A program made the position numbers and the translations under genes. Source: Panulirus ornatus (taxonomy: Eukaryota > Arthropoda > Malacostraca > Decapoda > Palinuridae). From it: a DNA stretch of 64,000 nucleotides. Each line of letters begins with the position of its first letter. The stretch's first letter is position 1. Of this stretch, positions 1-11,157 are shown piece after piece. The DNA lies in NCBI RefSeq assembly GCF_036320965.1, contig NC_092234.1, forward strand, positions 31,536,703 through 31,600,702, read 5' to 3'. The notes beneath the pieces are model-generated. The model was not told where the DNA came from, did no database searches, and saw only the letters and a list, made by a program, of their open reading frames with translations.

Positions 1-925
1 GCAATGACATGTGACAAGCGCCCTCATGACACTTGTAACTGTTATGGCTCTGACTCAAGCCAATATCATGGCCGGTGACATGAGTAACTATCATGGCTTA
101 TGATAATTGTCATGATTCATGGCAATTAACTGTCACGGCTCATGCCACTAACAACAGCAGTTAGGCATTATCAACGATGACAGACCGACATTGTCAAGCC
201 AATGGTGGCCCTTGTCATGAGCAATGATGCTTGTTCAATGACACGACAGTATATATGCCACACTCCCTCACACCACATGTAACACAACATGAGACATCAG
301 TCATCTCATGATGCCAGTAGCTGTCATCATTCATGACACCCGTGAATGTCACATTTCCTGGCACTAACATGTGTTACAATACCTCATGACGCATGTCACT
401 GTCAAAGCTTCTGGCCATGTCGTCAACTTTCACAACACCACATGAATGACACCTGTAACTAACACAGCACTTGTCTGTGTCAAGTGTCACAACACCTCAT
501 GACACCTGTAACTGGCACAGCTCCTGACAGTGTTACCAGTCACACTAATTGTTCTTAACAACACTGTCACAGTATCTTATAACACAAGCAGTAGCCAGGG
601 TCATACAAAACTAATAACTGCTCGTGTCACATGGAACCAGGAACTGCTGCAGTGCCACATGACACAGTAGGTGTCACAATGTCGCATGACACCGGTATCT
701 GCCAATGTCACATGACACCAATAGTCGCTGGAGTTACTTGACACCAGTAGCTGTCAAGTGTCACACGACGTCAACAGCTGCTCGTGTCACATGCCACCAG
801 AGCCTGCCACAATGTCACACGACATCAAAACCTGCCACAGTGCCTTCTCATACGACACACTAACTCACGGCTCATGACACCCAGTACCTGGCACAGAGCG
901 GCACGACACCCGTTACAACGGTGGT
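1..925. repeat. Degenerate minisatellite, about 28-30 bp unit
   Basis: The stretch cycles through variants of TGTCACATGACACC followed by AGTAGCTG-like text, with heavy point mutation and small indels between units. Phrases such as ATGACACC, GTCACA and CTGT(A/C)ACTG recur throughout, most regularly from about 420 to 920. No ORF of note and no recognisable gene. It looks like an old, decayed tandem array. Confidence 0.7.
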
Positions 926-1160
926 CAATTAAGCTAACGACTGATGGATAATTACCCCAGGTAGTTTGTTATGCTTTATATGCCTGTCTTGTTCTTGACC
1001 ACTGTGATGAGGGGCCGGGAGAACGTGTGGAACATTCATCATGTTCTCATGCTACGGTAATGGAGCACAAAGAAACAACTCGCTCTTGACCAAATCAGAT
1101 TCGAAAAAACATATCAAACATTTCTCCATAACTAATGTCAAAAATTATCCCATACCCATA

Positions 1161-1161
<1 letters not shown>

Positions 1162-1225
<64 letters not shown>
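1162..1225. repeat. (TA)n microsatellite
   Basis: Uninterrupted TA dinucleotides, about 32 units. The flanks do not resemble the LINE tail that borders several other TA arrays here. The YIYIYI reading frame across it is an artefact of the repeat. Confidence 0.98.
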
Positions 1226-1230
<5 letters not shown>

Positions 1231-2480
1231 TCCCATAACAAAAGCAATATCAAAAACCGTCACTAACAAAAGTAATCTGTAAAAGAAAGTCCTATAACTG
1301 AGTGAAAAACCTCTTAACCAAAATTATAGAAAAGAAATCCCAGATAATATAAAAAAGCTAAAACTGTACCACAATCAAAAACCATGAAAAAAATGTAACC
1401 AAAAGTGTCGAAAACCTTCTTCCGTAAACAAAATCGTCAAAACCCTGCCATAACCAAGATTCATAAATAAGAACAGAACCAAAACAATGTTAATGCTAAA
1501 GATATTTCTACATCCAGAGAGTGTTGAAAACCGTCCTATAACCAAAACTGTCATAAAATTCGTCTCATAACCGGTGTCTAAAACCTTCCAATAACATAAA
1601 TGGTGTCAAATGTTTCGTTTATAACCACTGTCAAAGACTGTGGAAACCAAAAAAGCGTAAGAAATTGTACCTGAAGGAGAACTTTTAAAAGTTTTCTCCA
1701 TAACCAAGTGTCGAAAACCTTTCCACAACCAAGCCAGTGACGATAACTGTTTCATAACCCATAATTCCAAAATCGTCCTAGGACCAAAAAACATCGTCGA
1801 AAACGGCTCTAACAACTGTCAAAAACCACTTGGCAACCAAACGTTTTACAAAATCGCTTCATAACCACCTTTCAAAAATCGGCCCACGACTATAAGTGTC
1901 AAAAACTGTTCTATGACCACACCAGCAGTGTCGAGCGTCGCCCTCCCACAACAAGAACGGTGGTAAGATAATACCTTAGGAACGCCACCACTGCTGCAAA
2001 ACAGTAACCACGGCATATAGAAAAAGCTTCGTAACATCTACAAAACTTTTAAAAGCCTTAAAAACATCGTCGAAAAGCCCCCTAACAACAGCACGAAAGC
2101 GAGCAATAACAAAAGCAAAGCGGCGACAACAGCACAGCATCATATGCTCAAACATGTGGCATCGTAACAGCATAAGAACCTTAACTCAGCATCACAAAAG
2201 TACAACAAAAAAAGCATTCAATCCGGCAAAAAAGAGAGCATAAACAGTGGTCCAAGAAGACGAGGCCTTAACTCCAAAACAGTTAAGAAAAGTTCCAGAA
2301 GAGCGGAGGTCGACACCACTGCAGAGAACCAAAACAGCGTCGTAACACTGCCAAAACAGAGCCACGCCACCTCTAAAAGTGTCATAATGACACACAAAAA
2401 ACAGCAATAACGGCAACATAATGAGACCAAAATAGTGCCATAGCGGCAACATAGTGCCAAACAACACGGCACTCCCATGT
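1226..2480. repeat. Degenerate A-rich minisatellite, about 28 bp unit
   Basis: Variants of AAAACCGTC followed by (C/T)ATAACCAAA and AGTGTC recur every 25-30 bases, most clearly between 1500 and 1900. Further right the unit drifts to a CAACAGCA/GTCGTAAC-like form. The G-poor plus strand opens several short frames on the minus strand that are not credible genes. Confidence 0.6.
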
Positions 2481-4320
2481 CATTGAACCAGACAACTGTA
2501 CCACCCCCTACAGAGGCTCACTAGTGATGGTGATGGTGGTGGTGGTAGAAGATCGATAGGGCGAGAATTCCGCTAATTATAACCCTGGCGTCGCTTTTAT
2601 TCACGTAAGTCCTACATTAATCATGACAGAGGCATGTTAATTGCCTCCTTTTGATAATAACCACCAATAGTGTCGCCTGGGATGAAAAAAGAAAGATATT
2701 TATATATGGTTCTCTTAAGACAGTTAAAACCAGAGGGTATGAAACAAACACTAGCTTACGAACTCCTTGGTAATCTTGCCAGCACCACAGGAGTGGTAAT
2801 CCCGTTTGACAGACATGCAGAAATATAAATTCCTGGTGAATAATTACAAATCGTTAATGAATTTCTATAGTGTTATGAAGTCGTTCATCAGTAATAACAA
2901 TAACTATGAAAGAAGTGATACAAGATTTTTGAGTTCTGTGGTGAGGGCAATGTCCAGCACCATACAGTACAAATCCTAAGGAATCATAAGTTAATTCTAA
3001 TATCTAAAATAAGTTAATTCTAATATCTAAAGCGGTTAATTATCAAGACATAATTCCTGCTTTAGCTCATAATGCGTTCAAAACGCTTTTGCCTTATCTA
3101 ATAACCTAATCTACATTATCACTTTATCTTTTATCATTATTTCTTTATCATTCTCGATAATCCAGACTTAACATCGAAGTCACTCTGGCCTCTTTAACAT
3201 TCTTACTACAGCGATAATGACGAACACGCCAAGAGCAGGGAGGAGGAGGAGGAGAAGGAACTTTTTTTTTTATAGTCGTAACTTTTTTCATTTTCTGGAC
3301 CGTCTCTTCCATGATCTGAAATTACGTTATGTCTTACTGAAATTGCGACTGTTTTAGTGAGACACAAACATACACGCACAGTCATAGGCCTCCTACTTAT
3401 AGCGTTTTCTTTCTCTCTACGGTAAAGTTCATATTCCTCTAACGACAGGAGCTTGGTCTGTGACGAAGAAAAATACCGTCGCAGGAACTGAACACTGAAA
3501 TACACAGGTCTTTTAGCAAACCTATGAAACATACTGGATCACCAGACTAGTCGAAAAAGAAAAAATGATAATCGAGGGGGGGAAAAAATTCAAATGTTTC
3601 CATAGCCTAACTTAAATATACTGTGTGAAAGCCATTGGGAAGTCTTACATTATCTGTTCACCGTCTACATATGTCTGAAAACGTCTTTGGAAACAGTGAA
3701 CTGAACAGAGGGTCTTCGAATTTAAGTAGGTTGACGTTGACGGCCTTAATGACCCTGGCAGTTCAACTGCCCACGACCTAAGCAACCACCCAACTAACCA
3801 ATCGTGGACTAAGTTTCTAAAGTTAAAGAATTCTAAACGGAATATCAATATTTTTTTCTCCAGTAATCACCTGTGAAGACTGACTGTCTTCTCTTCTTGG
3901 CCCCTCTACCAACCAACGAACCAACCCCGCTCGAGGGCGAGCATACAGCGGCTGCCACTCTGATCGCGTCGTCCCTGGCCTCCCAGACGAGTGTGTGTGT
4001 GTGTGTGTCCACGCAGGCAATGCTTGCCACTCGACTGGTTCGCCAGGCACAATACGCCATGACCTGACAATGTACCTTAGCGATTACCTGTGCCTTGGTG
4101 TTCTTTTCATGAACGGGCAAGGTTTCAAACCGCCGCCACTAGCGTGGAAGTTGGGCTATGTTAACGCGATTGCATTATGTGGTTCTTTCTCACATATATT
4201 CTCCGAGTAGATATGAGATGCATGACACTATATGACTCCGTAATGGGTGAAGGTGGGAGAGATAACATCATAATGAGGAATCAAGGAAAATGGTGTCGTT
4301 TATGAGGTTCAAACAAACGC
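2481..4320. other. Mostly unique intergenic DNA
   Basis: No recognisable gene. A 21-bp direct duplication (AAGTTAATTCTAATATCTAAA) lies at about 2990-3031. A 108-codon minus frame at 3206-3532 has ordinary residue composition over its first 90 codons, but I recognise no family and see no supporting splice or promoter context. A short GT run lies near 3990-4008. Confidence 0.5.
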
Positions 4321-4401
4321 TATCTTGAGGAGGAGGAGGGAGAGTAAGGTGAGGAGGGGGAGGAAGGGGAGGAGGAAGAGTAAGAGGAGGAGGAGGAGGA
4401 G
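4321..4401. repeat. Imperfect (GGA)n polypurine tract
   Basis: GAGGAGGAGGAGG-type trinucleotides with GGGA interruptions. The serine-rich minus-strand frame over it comes from the repeat. Confidence 0.9.
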
Positions 4402-4919
4402 GTGGAGACTCGTATCCCGTGCAGTGCACCTACCGTGACCTCACACCATTCCACGTGGGTCATGACACCTAAAATATCGTGCGAGTCACATGCTCTTCGT
4501 GGGACTGTTATTATCATCATTATCATAATTATTCTCATTGTAATGATGAATGTCATTCTTATCCGTCCATTACTATTTAGATGCACTGATAGCCAGAGCG
4601 AACAGAAGACATAGTTGCATGTAATGAAGCTAACTGATGACGGAATTCCCATTTCCTTTACGTCTCTGCCTGGCAAATGGTAACCTACAAACAGGAAATA
4701 TAATCGTCTAGCCTCAATTCCCTTCTCGAATGAGTCTCTTGTCCTAGAATTTATAGCTGTACCAAGCAGTTGATTTCAGTATTTACCCACTACAGTGGCT
4801 TGAGACGTTCCCCCCCCCCCCTTGCCTTCCCCCTTCCCCTTATTACTAAGCATTAACTAACTGTTTCTAAGCACAAGGATCCCTGTCTACTTCGACCACC
4901 TTATCTATCTCGATGTTAT

Positions 4920-5600
4920 GAAATGTCTCAGACACTCCTCAAACCTCAATTTAGATTTAGATTTAAAGGAATTTAGATTCCTCTAGGAGTTTGAGGTGCC
5001 TGAAATCAGCCCTTCATCTGGCTGATTTCTGAAGTCCTGGTATCAAACTTCCTGCTGTCTCCTGGACTCTCTCAAGGCTGGACAACATGGAGACTAGTGC
5101 TATACACCATGTCTGCAAGACGTCATCTTACCAGCCACGTACAGAGGGTCAGTCTGGTAGCGGGTGGTGCTAACGAACGTTTCATGTCGTGGGTCCCGAC
5201 ATTCTCTGCTTTCTGCAGCAGCTGCTGAAGTACGTTTCTCTCTAGAACCTTTCAGATCCTTTAACGATCGTTAACAACTCCATGATCCTCGTCTGACTGA
5301 ACTTCCTGTAGCGTTTATTCAAACACCTTGTGTTCATATTTGGTTTTATTTTTTTTATTCATAACGTATTACAAATTTGTCTCCGTTGAGTTTCATTTGC
5401 TATTCCTCTAAATAATCGGATCATTTTCTTCCCAAATCCACTTCGATAAATCTGTTATCAATGTCGACATTCATCCCACCTCCTAATTTTGTAAATGGGA
5501 AGAGTTCGGTCGTTAGACCTAATTCTAGATCATTATGAATGTCATTAGGCAAAAGGAATGACCATTACGGTACACAGTATAGCTATTCGTAAAAAAAAGA
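4920..5600 (-). pseudogene. Degraded CR1/Jockey-type LINE, RT palm-to-thumb remnant
   Basis: Minus-strand translation across frames gives scattered blocks in the order expected for the C-terminal half of a CR1/Jockey-supergroup reverse transcriptase. A QMKLNGDKFVIRYE-like block at about 5350-5400 resembles the conserved MK(L/F)NxDKxxxxxxG segment that follows the catalytic FADD motif. Near 5060-5100, SSLERVQETAGSLIPGL resembles the LExVQRRxTRxIPGL block. Stops and frameshifts separate them, so the copy is dead. In a functional element this region would belong to the enzyme that copies element RNA at the insertion site. Family-level assignment is from motif memory and the exact clade is unresolved. 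It overlaps in domain coverage with the copy at 6910-7560, so the two are probably separate insertions. Confidence 0.5.
5002..5029. other. Short perfect hairpin
   Basis: GAAATCAGCC (5002-5011) and GGCTGATTTC (5020-5029) are perfect 10-bp inverted repeats around an 8-base loop. It lies inside the decayed LINE remnant and could be a leftover element structure or chance. Confidence 0.7.
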
Positions 5601-6090
5601 CATTTTCCCCTTTTAATACTACGCTTTTGTTTTCTGTTGCCAAGTCTTTCATCCAGCTGCGAATTTCAGTGCCATTACTACGGCTATCATCATTATCCTA
5701 ATCACCTCATTAGTGGAAGATATAGGTATAGTTACTCCTACTTACTGCATGAAACAGCATGTCACTGAGAAGGAACGAATACGCTCCGTCTCGGTGTCGA
5801 CTCGCTCGACCACCATGGCCTCAACGTCGACGGACGCACCAGGGACGCACTCGACTCTGGCACGGACTTGAGGAAGGACTCGACCCTCAAAGACTCAATC
5901 CCGACGCAGTCGCCTCTGACGAACTCGACACATGACTCAACACTAACGCACTCGACACACACATGGATATGATACCTGAATATCGGGGTCATATGTGTGA
6001 GAAGGTGCAGTCTTCGTGTGTCAATGGCGGTGTATTAATACATCATTTCTAGTTTATGACCATCATATACATAAGGCAGAGTGCTGGTAT
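5601..6090. other. Unique intergenic DNA
   Basis: No gene recognised. The region 5770-5965 is rich in CTCGAC/ACTCGAC, with weak internal periodicity. Nothing else is supportable. Confidence 0.4.
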
Positions 6091-6385
6091 GATTTTTGTG
6101 GTGTATGCGGCAGTGGTGGGTGGTGGTGTGGGCGGCAGTGGTGGGTGGTAGTGCGGATGGCAGTGGTGGGTGGTGGTGCGGACGGCAGTGGTGGATGGCG
6201 ATGTGGGCGGCAGTCTCGGGCGGTGGTGAGTCTGCATTGTTGGCGTGGATGGCAGCCTTCGGTGGTACTGTGGGCGGCAGTTTTGATTAGTGGTGTGGGC
6301 GGCAGTGAGCGCAGGGGTAGGTGGCATCAGTTCTGGGGGTTGTGGGCGGCAGAGGACCCGGGATGGGTGGGTGGCGGTGGTGCAC
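6090..6385. repeat. 25-bp G-rich minisatellite
   Basis: CAGTGGTGGGTGGTGGTG-type units start at 6111, 6136, 6161, 6186 and 6211, a constant 25-bp step, then become degenerate to about 6380. The period is not a multiple of three, so no single protein repeat is maintained. The overlapping W/G-rich plus and H/P-rich minus frames are artefacts. Confidence 0.9.
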
Positions 6386-6557
6386 AGTATATATAAGCCG
6401 GCAGGTCGGCCGCCCACACCTTCACTACACCTTAATCCTCACACTGTCTCACCAGGCCCTTACCCCTGCCTAAACACTGTGTCTCTTGTTTCTGTGTCTC
6501 TCTCATAGCACCTGTGTGTGTAATATGAGGAGGGTCGTCTACACTCGTGGGGCTCTG

Positions 6558-6560
<3 letters not shown>

Positions 6561-6620
<60 letters not shown>
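6561..6620. repeat. (TG)n microsatellite
   Basis: About 30 uninterrupted TG units. Confidence 0.98.
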
Positions 6621-6621
<1 letters not shown>

Positions 6622-6699
6622 CCGATATGGCCAGAAATGAGGAGTGTTGTTTCCCTTTTTCAAACCCTTTCGTAAATATAAGGAAGCCCAGGGCCGTCA

Positions 6700-6845
6700 T
6701 GGACGGAGCGAGGGGTGTTCGAGCGTGTGCTACGGGTTCTACAGGCGTGAATGACGGGTGTCATGGGATTGTGTGACGGGTGTTACAGGCGTGTGCGTGA
6801 GGTGTTACTGGCGTGACTGACGGGTGTTACAGAAGTGTATAATGA
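6700..6845. repeat. Short degenerate tandem repeat
   Basis: Variants of TGACGGGTGTTACAGGCGTG recur about four times in 140 bp, with GT-rich joining sequence. Confidence 0.6.
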
Positions 6846-6909
6846 CTTATTTCTGCTGTATGAGGAGGGAGTTCTACACTAGATGGATCCCATATCATTA
6901 CCTCTCTCC

Positions 6910-7560
6910 TCAGTGGTACAAATCTGAACCTTCTGTATGATGTATGAATTGACAAGTTCATCATCCAGTTAACTCCATTCATCTAACATTCGTATACTAA
7001 GTCAGTATTTCTCTACATCTTTTCTAGCAAGCGTCTTGCATAACTTCACGTTACGGCCTCTGGTTGTTCTATCTCTGCATCTTTCGAAGAAATGGTCACT
7101 GCTGAGTGGCCACTGGTTTTAATAACTTTAGAACTGTGATTTGATCACTCTTTACTTCTCTAGTTTCCATAGTTGGCAAATATAAGGCATTCAATCTTCT
7201 TCCTGTACCTGGGCTTTCTTAATTCTAGCACCATCTTTGTTGCTCTCCTCTGGATCTTCTCTATTAGCTCTTGGTGCTTATTTAGGTCCGGTGACTAAAC
7301 TTGAGAAGCCTGCTCTTGTTTTGGCATAAAGTAGGATGTGAACAGCTGGCTGAATCATCTCCTTATTCATACATTTGACAGCTATTCTAATACTTGCCAG
7401 CAGGCACTTTGTCTCCTTCACTATTCCCCTGAAGTGTGACCCAAGTGATGGTTCAAGGACGATGTCTAATGTCCCTCTCGTTCGCAGTCTCCTGCAGCTG
7501 ATTACGACCCTTAAGTACCATGTCCTTCTTGGCCCTTTGACCAAGCCTTTAAGGGACAAC
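6910..7560 (-). pseudogene. CR1/Jockey-type LINE, RT C-terminal fragment, frameshifted
   Basis: Minus-strand reading shows a clear series of LINE reverse-transcriptase C-terminal blocks. From high to low coordinate these are LEPSLGSHFRGIVKETKCLL with ASIR and CMNKEMIQ (about 7360-7470), the PxLEYAxxVWSP equivalent with a stop, ELIEKIQRRATKMV (about 7220-7270), DQITVLKLLKP, and FFERCRDRTTRGRNVKL with ARKDVEKY (about 7000-7090). A terminal MLDEWS-LDDELVN block lies near 6950. Established knowledge: the order LExIQRRATK, then TRG(H/N)xxKL, then WNxLxxxVV, is the conserved end of CR1/L2/Jockey RTs. Several frameshifts and in-frame stops break it, so it cannot encode an active enzyme. The endonuclease and catalytic FADD region are absent. 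Confidence 0.8.
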
Positions 7561-7878
7561 TCAAAAAAGGCTTAAAAAAAAGGAACATCATATATACCCG
7601 AGGGTCGTACCGTCGTGTTCATCAAAGTTCGCACCGCCGGAGTAAAAGATCACATCGTTGTGTTCAAAAGGGACGACATGAAAAATGAGGCACTTGCTGA
7701 CTTAACCTCACAAACGGAAGAGGGGAAAAAAAAAGAAAAATCAAATGACACAGAAAACATTCCCAGAGACGTTTGCCGTTTCATTCCAGACGTGTGTGTG
7801 TGTGTTGTGCTCCGGAGTCCGCAAGGTCTTCATCATCACACTTGACACATCAATATTTGCTGTGTCGTATGCTCACAC

Positions 7879-7881
<3 letters not shown>
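7561..7881. other. Unique intergenic DNA
   Basis: Short unique stretch with A-runs at about 7566-7580 and 7727-7740, and no supportable gene. GGGTCGTACCGTCGTGTTC near 7602 has a close relative (GGGTCGTACAGTCGTTCTT) at about 57836, so it may be part of a dispersed repeat. Confidence 0.4.

Positions 7882-7954
<73 letters not shown>
7882..7954. repeat. (GA)n microsatellite
   Basis: About 36 uninterrupted GA units. Confidence 0.98.
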
Positions 7955-7957
<3 letters not shown>

Positions 7958-8052
7958 GAAAAAAAAACAACTCCGCTCTGTGTCGCGTGTGCCATGAGTG
8001 TAAAGCTGCCATTGCCAGATGAACGATGGCTCCCCGTCATACTGTGACGTCC

Positions 8053-8054
<2 letters not shown>

Positions 8055-8106
<52 letters not shown>
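8055..8106. repeat. (GA)n microsatellite
   Basis: About 25 GA units, 100 bp after another GA array of the same orientation. Confidence 0.98.
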
Positions 8107-8108
<2 letters not shown>

Positions 8109-8837
8109 GGGGGGGTAGTACCTATCTACCTACCTATGAGTACCAGCGGCGAGACATTCCCATTGTGGAAGGATTAAGAGCGCGTAGGGCTCTCCACTGC
8201 TGCATCATTGTCTGTTCTGGGTTCATCTGGGCTTGATTTCCACCATATGTCAAGTTTTCTTTTAAATCTTTATGTATTCTGTTTCACAATTCTCGTGGTA
8301 GTATATCATACAGGAGCTCCAAGAGTCTTCCAGGGCATGCCCCAGGGCATGCCTACACTTCTGTCTGATATGTTCCTGAAGCGTGATAGAGTGAGCCTTG
8401 GTGAGTGAGAAAGAAAGAGTGTGAGTGAATGAGTCTGAAAGAGAAAAAGTGAGTGAGACAGAGACAGCGTAAGACTATGAGTGATAGTAAGAAAGTATGA
8501 AAGAAGAAAGTGAGAATGAGATGAAGGAGTAAACGCGAGAGAGAACAAAAGAGAGAAACTGCCAGATAGTTAGTGAGACTCATCAATATTCACACATTAA
8601 TCTGAAGTAAAATGACACACCACACCAAAGACAACCAAGCGAAGATAGTGATCATAATTCACACTGCTATCAGTGAGGTGATAACTCATTCCTGCCAACA
8701 CTACACCACACACGCTACTACTCCTAACTACTCTCTGTCTTCGCAAAAGAATGAGAAAAATCTTGGTAAAGATACAGAAAAGAAAAATCGAGAGAGCAGC
8801 TTGTAAACATCGGAATGTTTCCATATAACAACTTAAA

Positions 8838-8840
<3 letters not shown>
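8107..8840. other. Unique DNA with a GA-rich degenerate segment
   Basis: From 8396 to 8560 GTGAGTGAGAAAG-like text recurs, probably a decayed purine microsatellite. At 8334-8358 the 12-mer CCAGGGCATGCC is tandemly doubled. No gene recognised. Confidence 0.5.

Positions 8841-8892
<52 letters not shown>
8841..8892. repeat. (AT)n microsatellite
   Basis: About 26 AT units bordering the left end of the short retroelement at 8893-9141. Confidence 0.98.
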
Positions 8893-8895
<3 letters not shown>

Positions 8896-9139
8896 CCCTG
8901 GGAATAGGGGAGAAAGAATACTTCCCACGTATTCCCTGCGTGTCGTAGAAGGCGACTAAAAGGGGAAGGAGCGGGTGGCTGGAAATCCTCCCCTCTCGGT
9001 TTTTTTTTTTTTTTTATTTTCCAAAAGAAGGAACAGGGAAGGGGGCCAGGTGAGGATATTCCCTCAAAGGCCCAGTCCTCTGTTCTTAACGCTACCTCGC
9101 TGATGCTGGAAATGGCGAATAGTATGAAAGAAAAAGAAA

Positions 9140-9141
<2 letters not shown>
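8893..9141 (+). mobile_element. Short non-autonomous retroelement ending in the shared LINE-type 3' motif
   Basis: The roughly 250-bp body opens with CCCTGGGAATAGGGGAGAAA, includes a T-run at 9000-9016 and ends with CGCTACCTCGCTGATGC and GGAAATGGCGAATAGTATG. That ending closely resembles the 3' terminus of the RTE-like LINE copies in this window (CGCTACCTCGCTAACGCGGG), while the rest of the body does not. It has no ORF and is bounded by (TA)n on both sides (8841-8892 and 9142-9225). The simplest reading is a SINE-like or deleted derivative mobilised by a LINE through a shared tail. No tRNA-type promoter boxes are evident in it. Confidence 0.65.

Positions 9142-9225
<84 letters not shown>
9142..9225. 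repeat. (AT)n microsatellite between two convergent retroelement 3' ends
   Basis: About 42 AT units. On the left ends the plus-strand short element (8893-9141). On the right ends the minus-strand LINE copy (9226-10774). Both elements' 3' termini therefore point into the same self-complementary array. Confidence 0.97.
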
Positions 9226-9228
<3 letters not shown>

Positions 9229-9642
9229 ACGTTTATCATACTTTGTCGCTGTCTCCCGTGTTAGCGAGGTAGCGCAAAGAAACGGACGAAGGAATGGCCC
9301 AACCCACCCACATACACATGTATATACATACACGCTCACACACTCACATTTACATACCTATACATCTCAATGTATACATACATATACATACACAGACGAA
9401 TGCACATACACACATGTACATATTCATACTTGCTGCCCTCAGCCATTTCCGTCGCCACTCCGCCACACATGAAATGGCACCCCACTCCCCCACGCACGCG
9501 CGCGAGGTAGCGCTAGGAAAAGACAACAAAGGCCACATTCGTTCACACTCAGTCTTTGGCTGTCATGTGTAATGCACCGAAACCACAGCTACCTTTCCAC
9601 ATCTAGGCCCCACAAGACTTTCCATAGTTTACCCCAGACACT
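9226..9642 (-). mobile_element. 3' UTR and tail of RTE-like LINE copy (long-tail form)
   Basis: On the minus strand this follows the RT coding remnant directly. It contains GGCATGTGAAGTGTCTGGGG at its start, an internal CTAGCGCTACCTCGCGCGCG segment, CATTTCATGTGTGGCG, a run of GTATGTATATG-like repeats, GTGGGTGGGTTGGGCCATT, and ends in GCGCTACCTCGCTAACACGG and GACAGCGACAAAGTATG before (TA)n. About 210 bp of this, roughly the middle half, is missing from the two younger copies at 24005 and 44748. Confidence 0.85.
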
Positions 9643-10774
9643 TCACATGCCCTGGTTCAATCCATTGACAGCATGTCGACACCGGTATACCACATCGTTC
9701 CAATTCACTCTATTCCTTGCACGCCTTTCACCTTCCTGCATGTTAAGGCCCCGATCGCTCAAAATCTTTTTCACTCGATCCTTCCACCTCCAATTTGGTC
9801 TCCCACTTCTCCTCGTTCCCTCCACCTCTGACACATATATCCACTTCGTCAATCTTTCCTCACTCATTCTCTCCGTGTGACCAAACCATTTCAATACACC
9901 CTCTTCTGCTCTCTCAACCACACTCTTCTTATTACCACACATCTCTCGTACCCTTTCATTACTGAATCAAAATACCTCACACCACATATTGTCCTCAAAC
10001 ATCTCATTTCCAACACATCCACCCTCTCCGCACAACACTATCTATAGCCCACGCCTCGCAACCATATAACATTGTTGGAACCACTATTCCTTCAAACATA
10101 CCCATTTTTGCTTTTCGAGATAATGTTCTCGCATTCCACACATTTTTCAACGCTCCCAGAACCTTCGACCCCTCCCCCACCCTGTGACTCACTTCCGCTT
10201 CCATGGTTCCATCCGCTGTTAAATCCACTCCCAGATATCTAAAACACTTCACTTCCTCCAGTTTCCCTCCATTCAAACTTACCTCCCAATTGACTTGTCC
10301 CTCAACCCTACTGTGCCTAATAACCATTTTGCTCTTATTCACATTTACTTTCAGCTTTCTTCTTTCACACACTTTACCAAACTCAGTCACCAGCTTCTGC
10401 AGTTTCTCACCAGCGATGTATCATCAGCGAACAACAACTGACTCACTTCCCAAGCCCTCTAATCCACAACAGACTGCATACTTGCCCCTCTCTCCAAAAC
10501 TCTTGCATTCACCTCCCTAACCATCCCATCCATACACAAATTAAACAACCATGGAGACATCACGCACCCCTGCCGAAAACCGAGATTCACTGGGAAGCAA
10601 CCACTTTCCTCTCTTCCTACTCGTACAAATGCCTTACATTCTCGATAAAAACTTTTCACTGCTTCTAGCACCTTGCCTCCCACACCATATAATCTTAATA
10701 CCTTCCACAGAGCATCTCTATCAACTCTATCATATGCCTTCTCCAGATCCATATATGCTGCATACAAATACATT
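9643..10774 (-). pseudogene. RTE-like LINE reverse transcriptase, decayed and 5'-truncated
   Basis: Three minus-strand segments (10459-10773, 10004-10390, 9643-9942) together match the RT ORF at 24014-25426 from the motif-[18 protein letters not shown] region to the C-terminal [20 protein letters not shown] and RPNWRW blocks. The [13 protein letters not shown] block is present. A deletion of about 13 bp near 10412 removes residues just after the catalytic FADD region, and small deletions near 9960 break the frame again, so it is non-functional. Unlike the two younger copies, its last segment reads past the position of their TGA stop and ends about ten residues later at GLNQGM. The 5' end stops at the MYLYAAYMDLEKAYD equivalent, where an inverted tail copy begins. 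Confidence 0.88.
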
Positions 10775-10775
10775 T

Positions 10776-11080
10776 ATTTCCTAGTGCTACCTCGCGCGCA
10801 TACGGGGGGAAGGGGTTGTCATTTCATGTGTGGCTGGGTGGCGACGGAAATGAATAAAGGCAGCAAGTGTAAATTATGTACATGTGTATATGTATATGTC
10901 TGTGTATGTATATATATGTATACGTTGAATTGTATAGGTATGTATATGTGCGTGTGTGGACGTGTGTGTATATACATGTGTACATATGTGGGTGGGTTGG
11001 GCCATTCTTTCGTCTGTTTCCTTGCGCTACCTCGCTAACGCGGGAGACAGCGAAAAAGTGTAATAGATAATAAATAAATA

Positions 11081-11083
<3 letters not shown>
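10776..11083 (+). mobile_element. Isolated LINE 3' tail, opposite orientation to the adjacent LINE
   Basis: Plus-strand copy of the LINE 3' UTR. It begins at the internal TTTCCTAGTGCTACCTCGCG segment, runs through CATTTCATGTGTGGCTGGG, the GTATATGT-rich stretch and GGGTGGGTTGGGCCATTC, and ends in CGCTACCTCGCTAACGCGGG followed by an A/T-rich tail and (TA)n. It abuts the 5' end of the minus-strand copy, giving an inverted arrangement with the tail at 9226-9525. No coding capacity. Confidence 0.85.

Positions 11084-11153
<70 letters not shown>
11084..11153. repeat. (AT)n microsatellite following a LINE tail
   Basis: About 34 AT units directly 3' of the isolated LINE tail, continuing its TAATAAATAAATATGAA end. 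Confidence 0.98.

Positions 11154-11157
<4 letters not shown>

Noticed and set aside
3206..3532. 108-codon minus-strand frame with ordinary composition
   Set aside because: No recognised domain, a serine-rich tail from a GGA run, and no splice or promoter context. Kept only as an unexplained open frame.
4402..4614. Short coding frame over 4402-4614
   Set aside because: Its isoleucine run derives from an ATT/ATC-rich stretch and there is no independent support.
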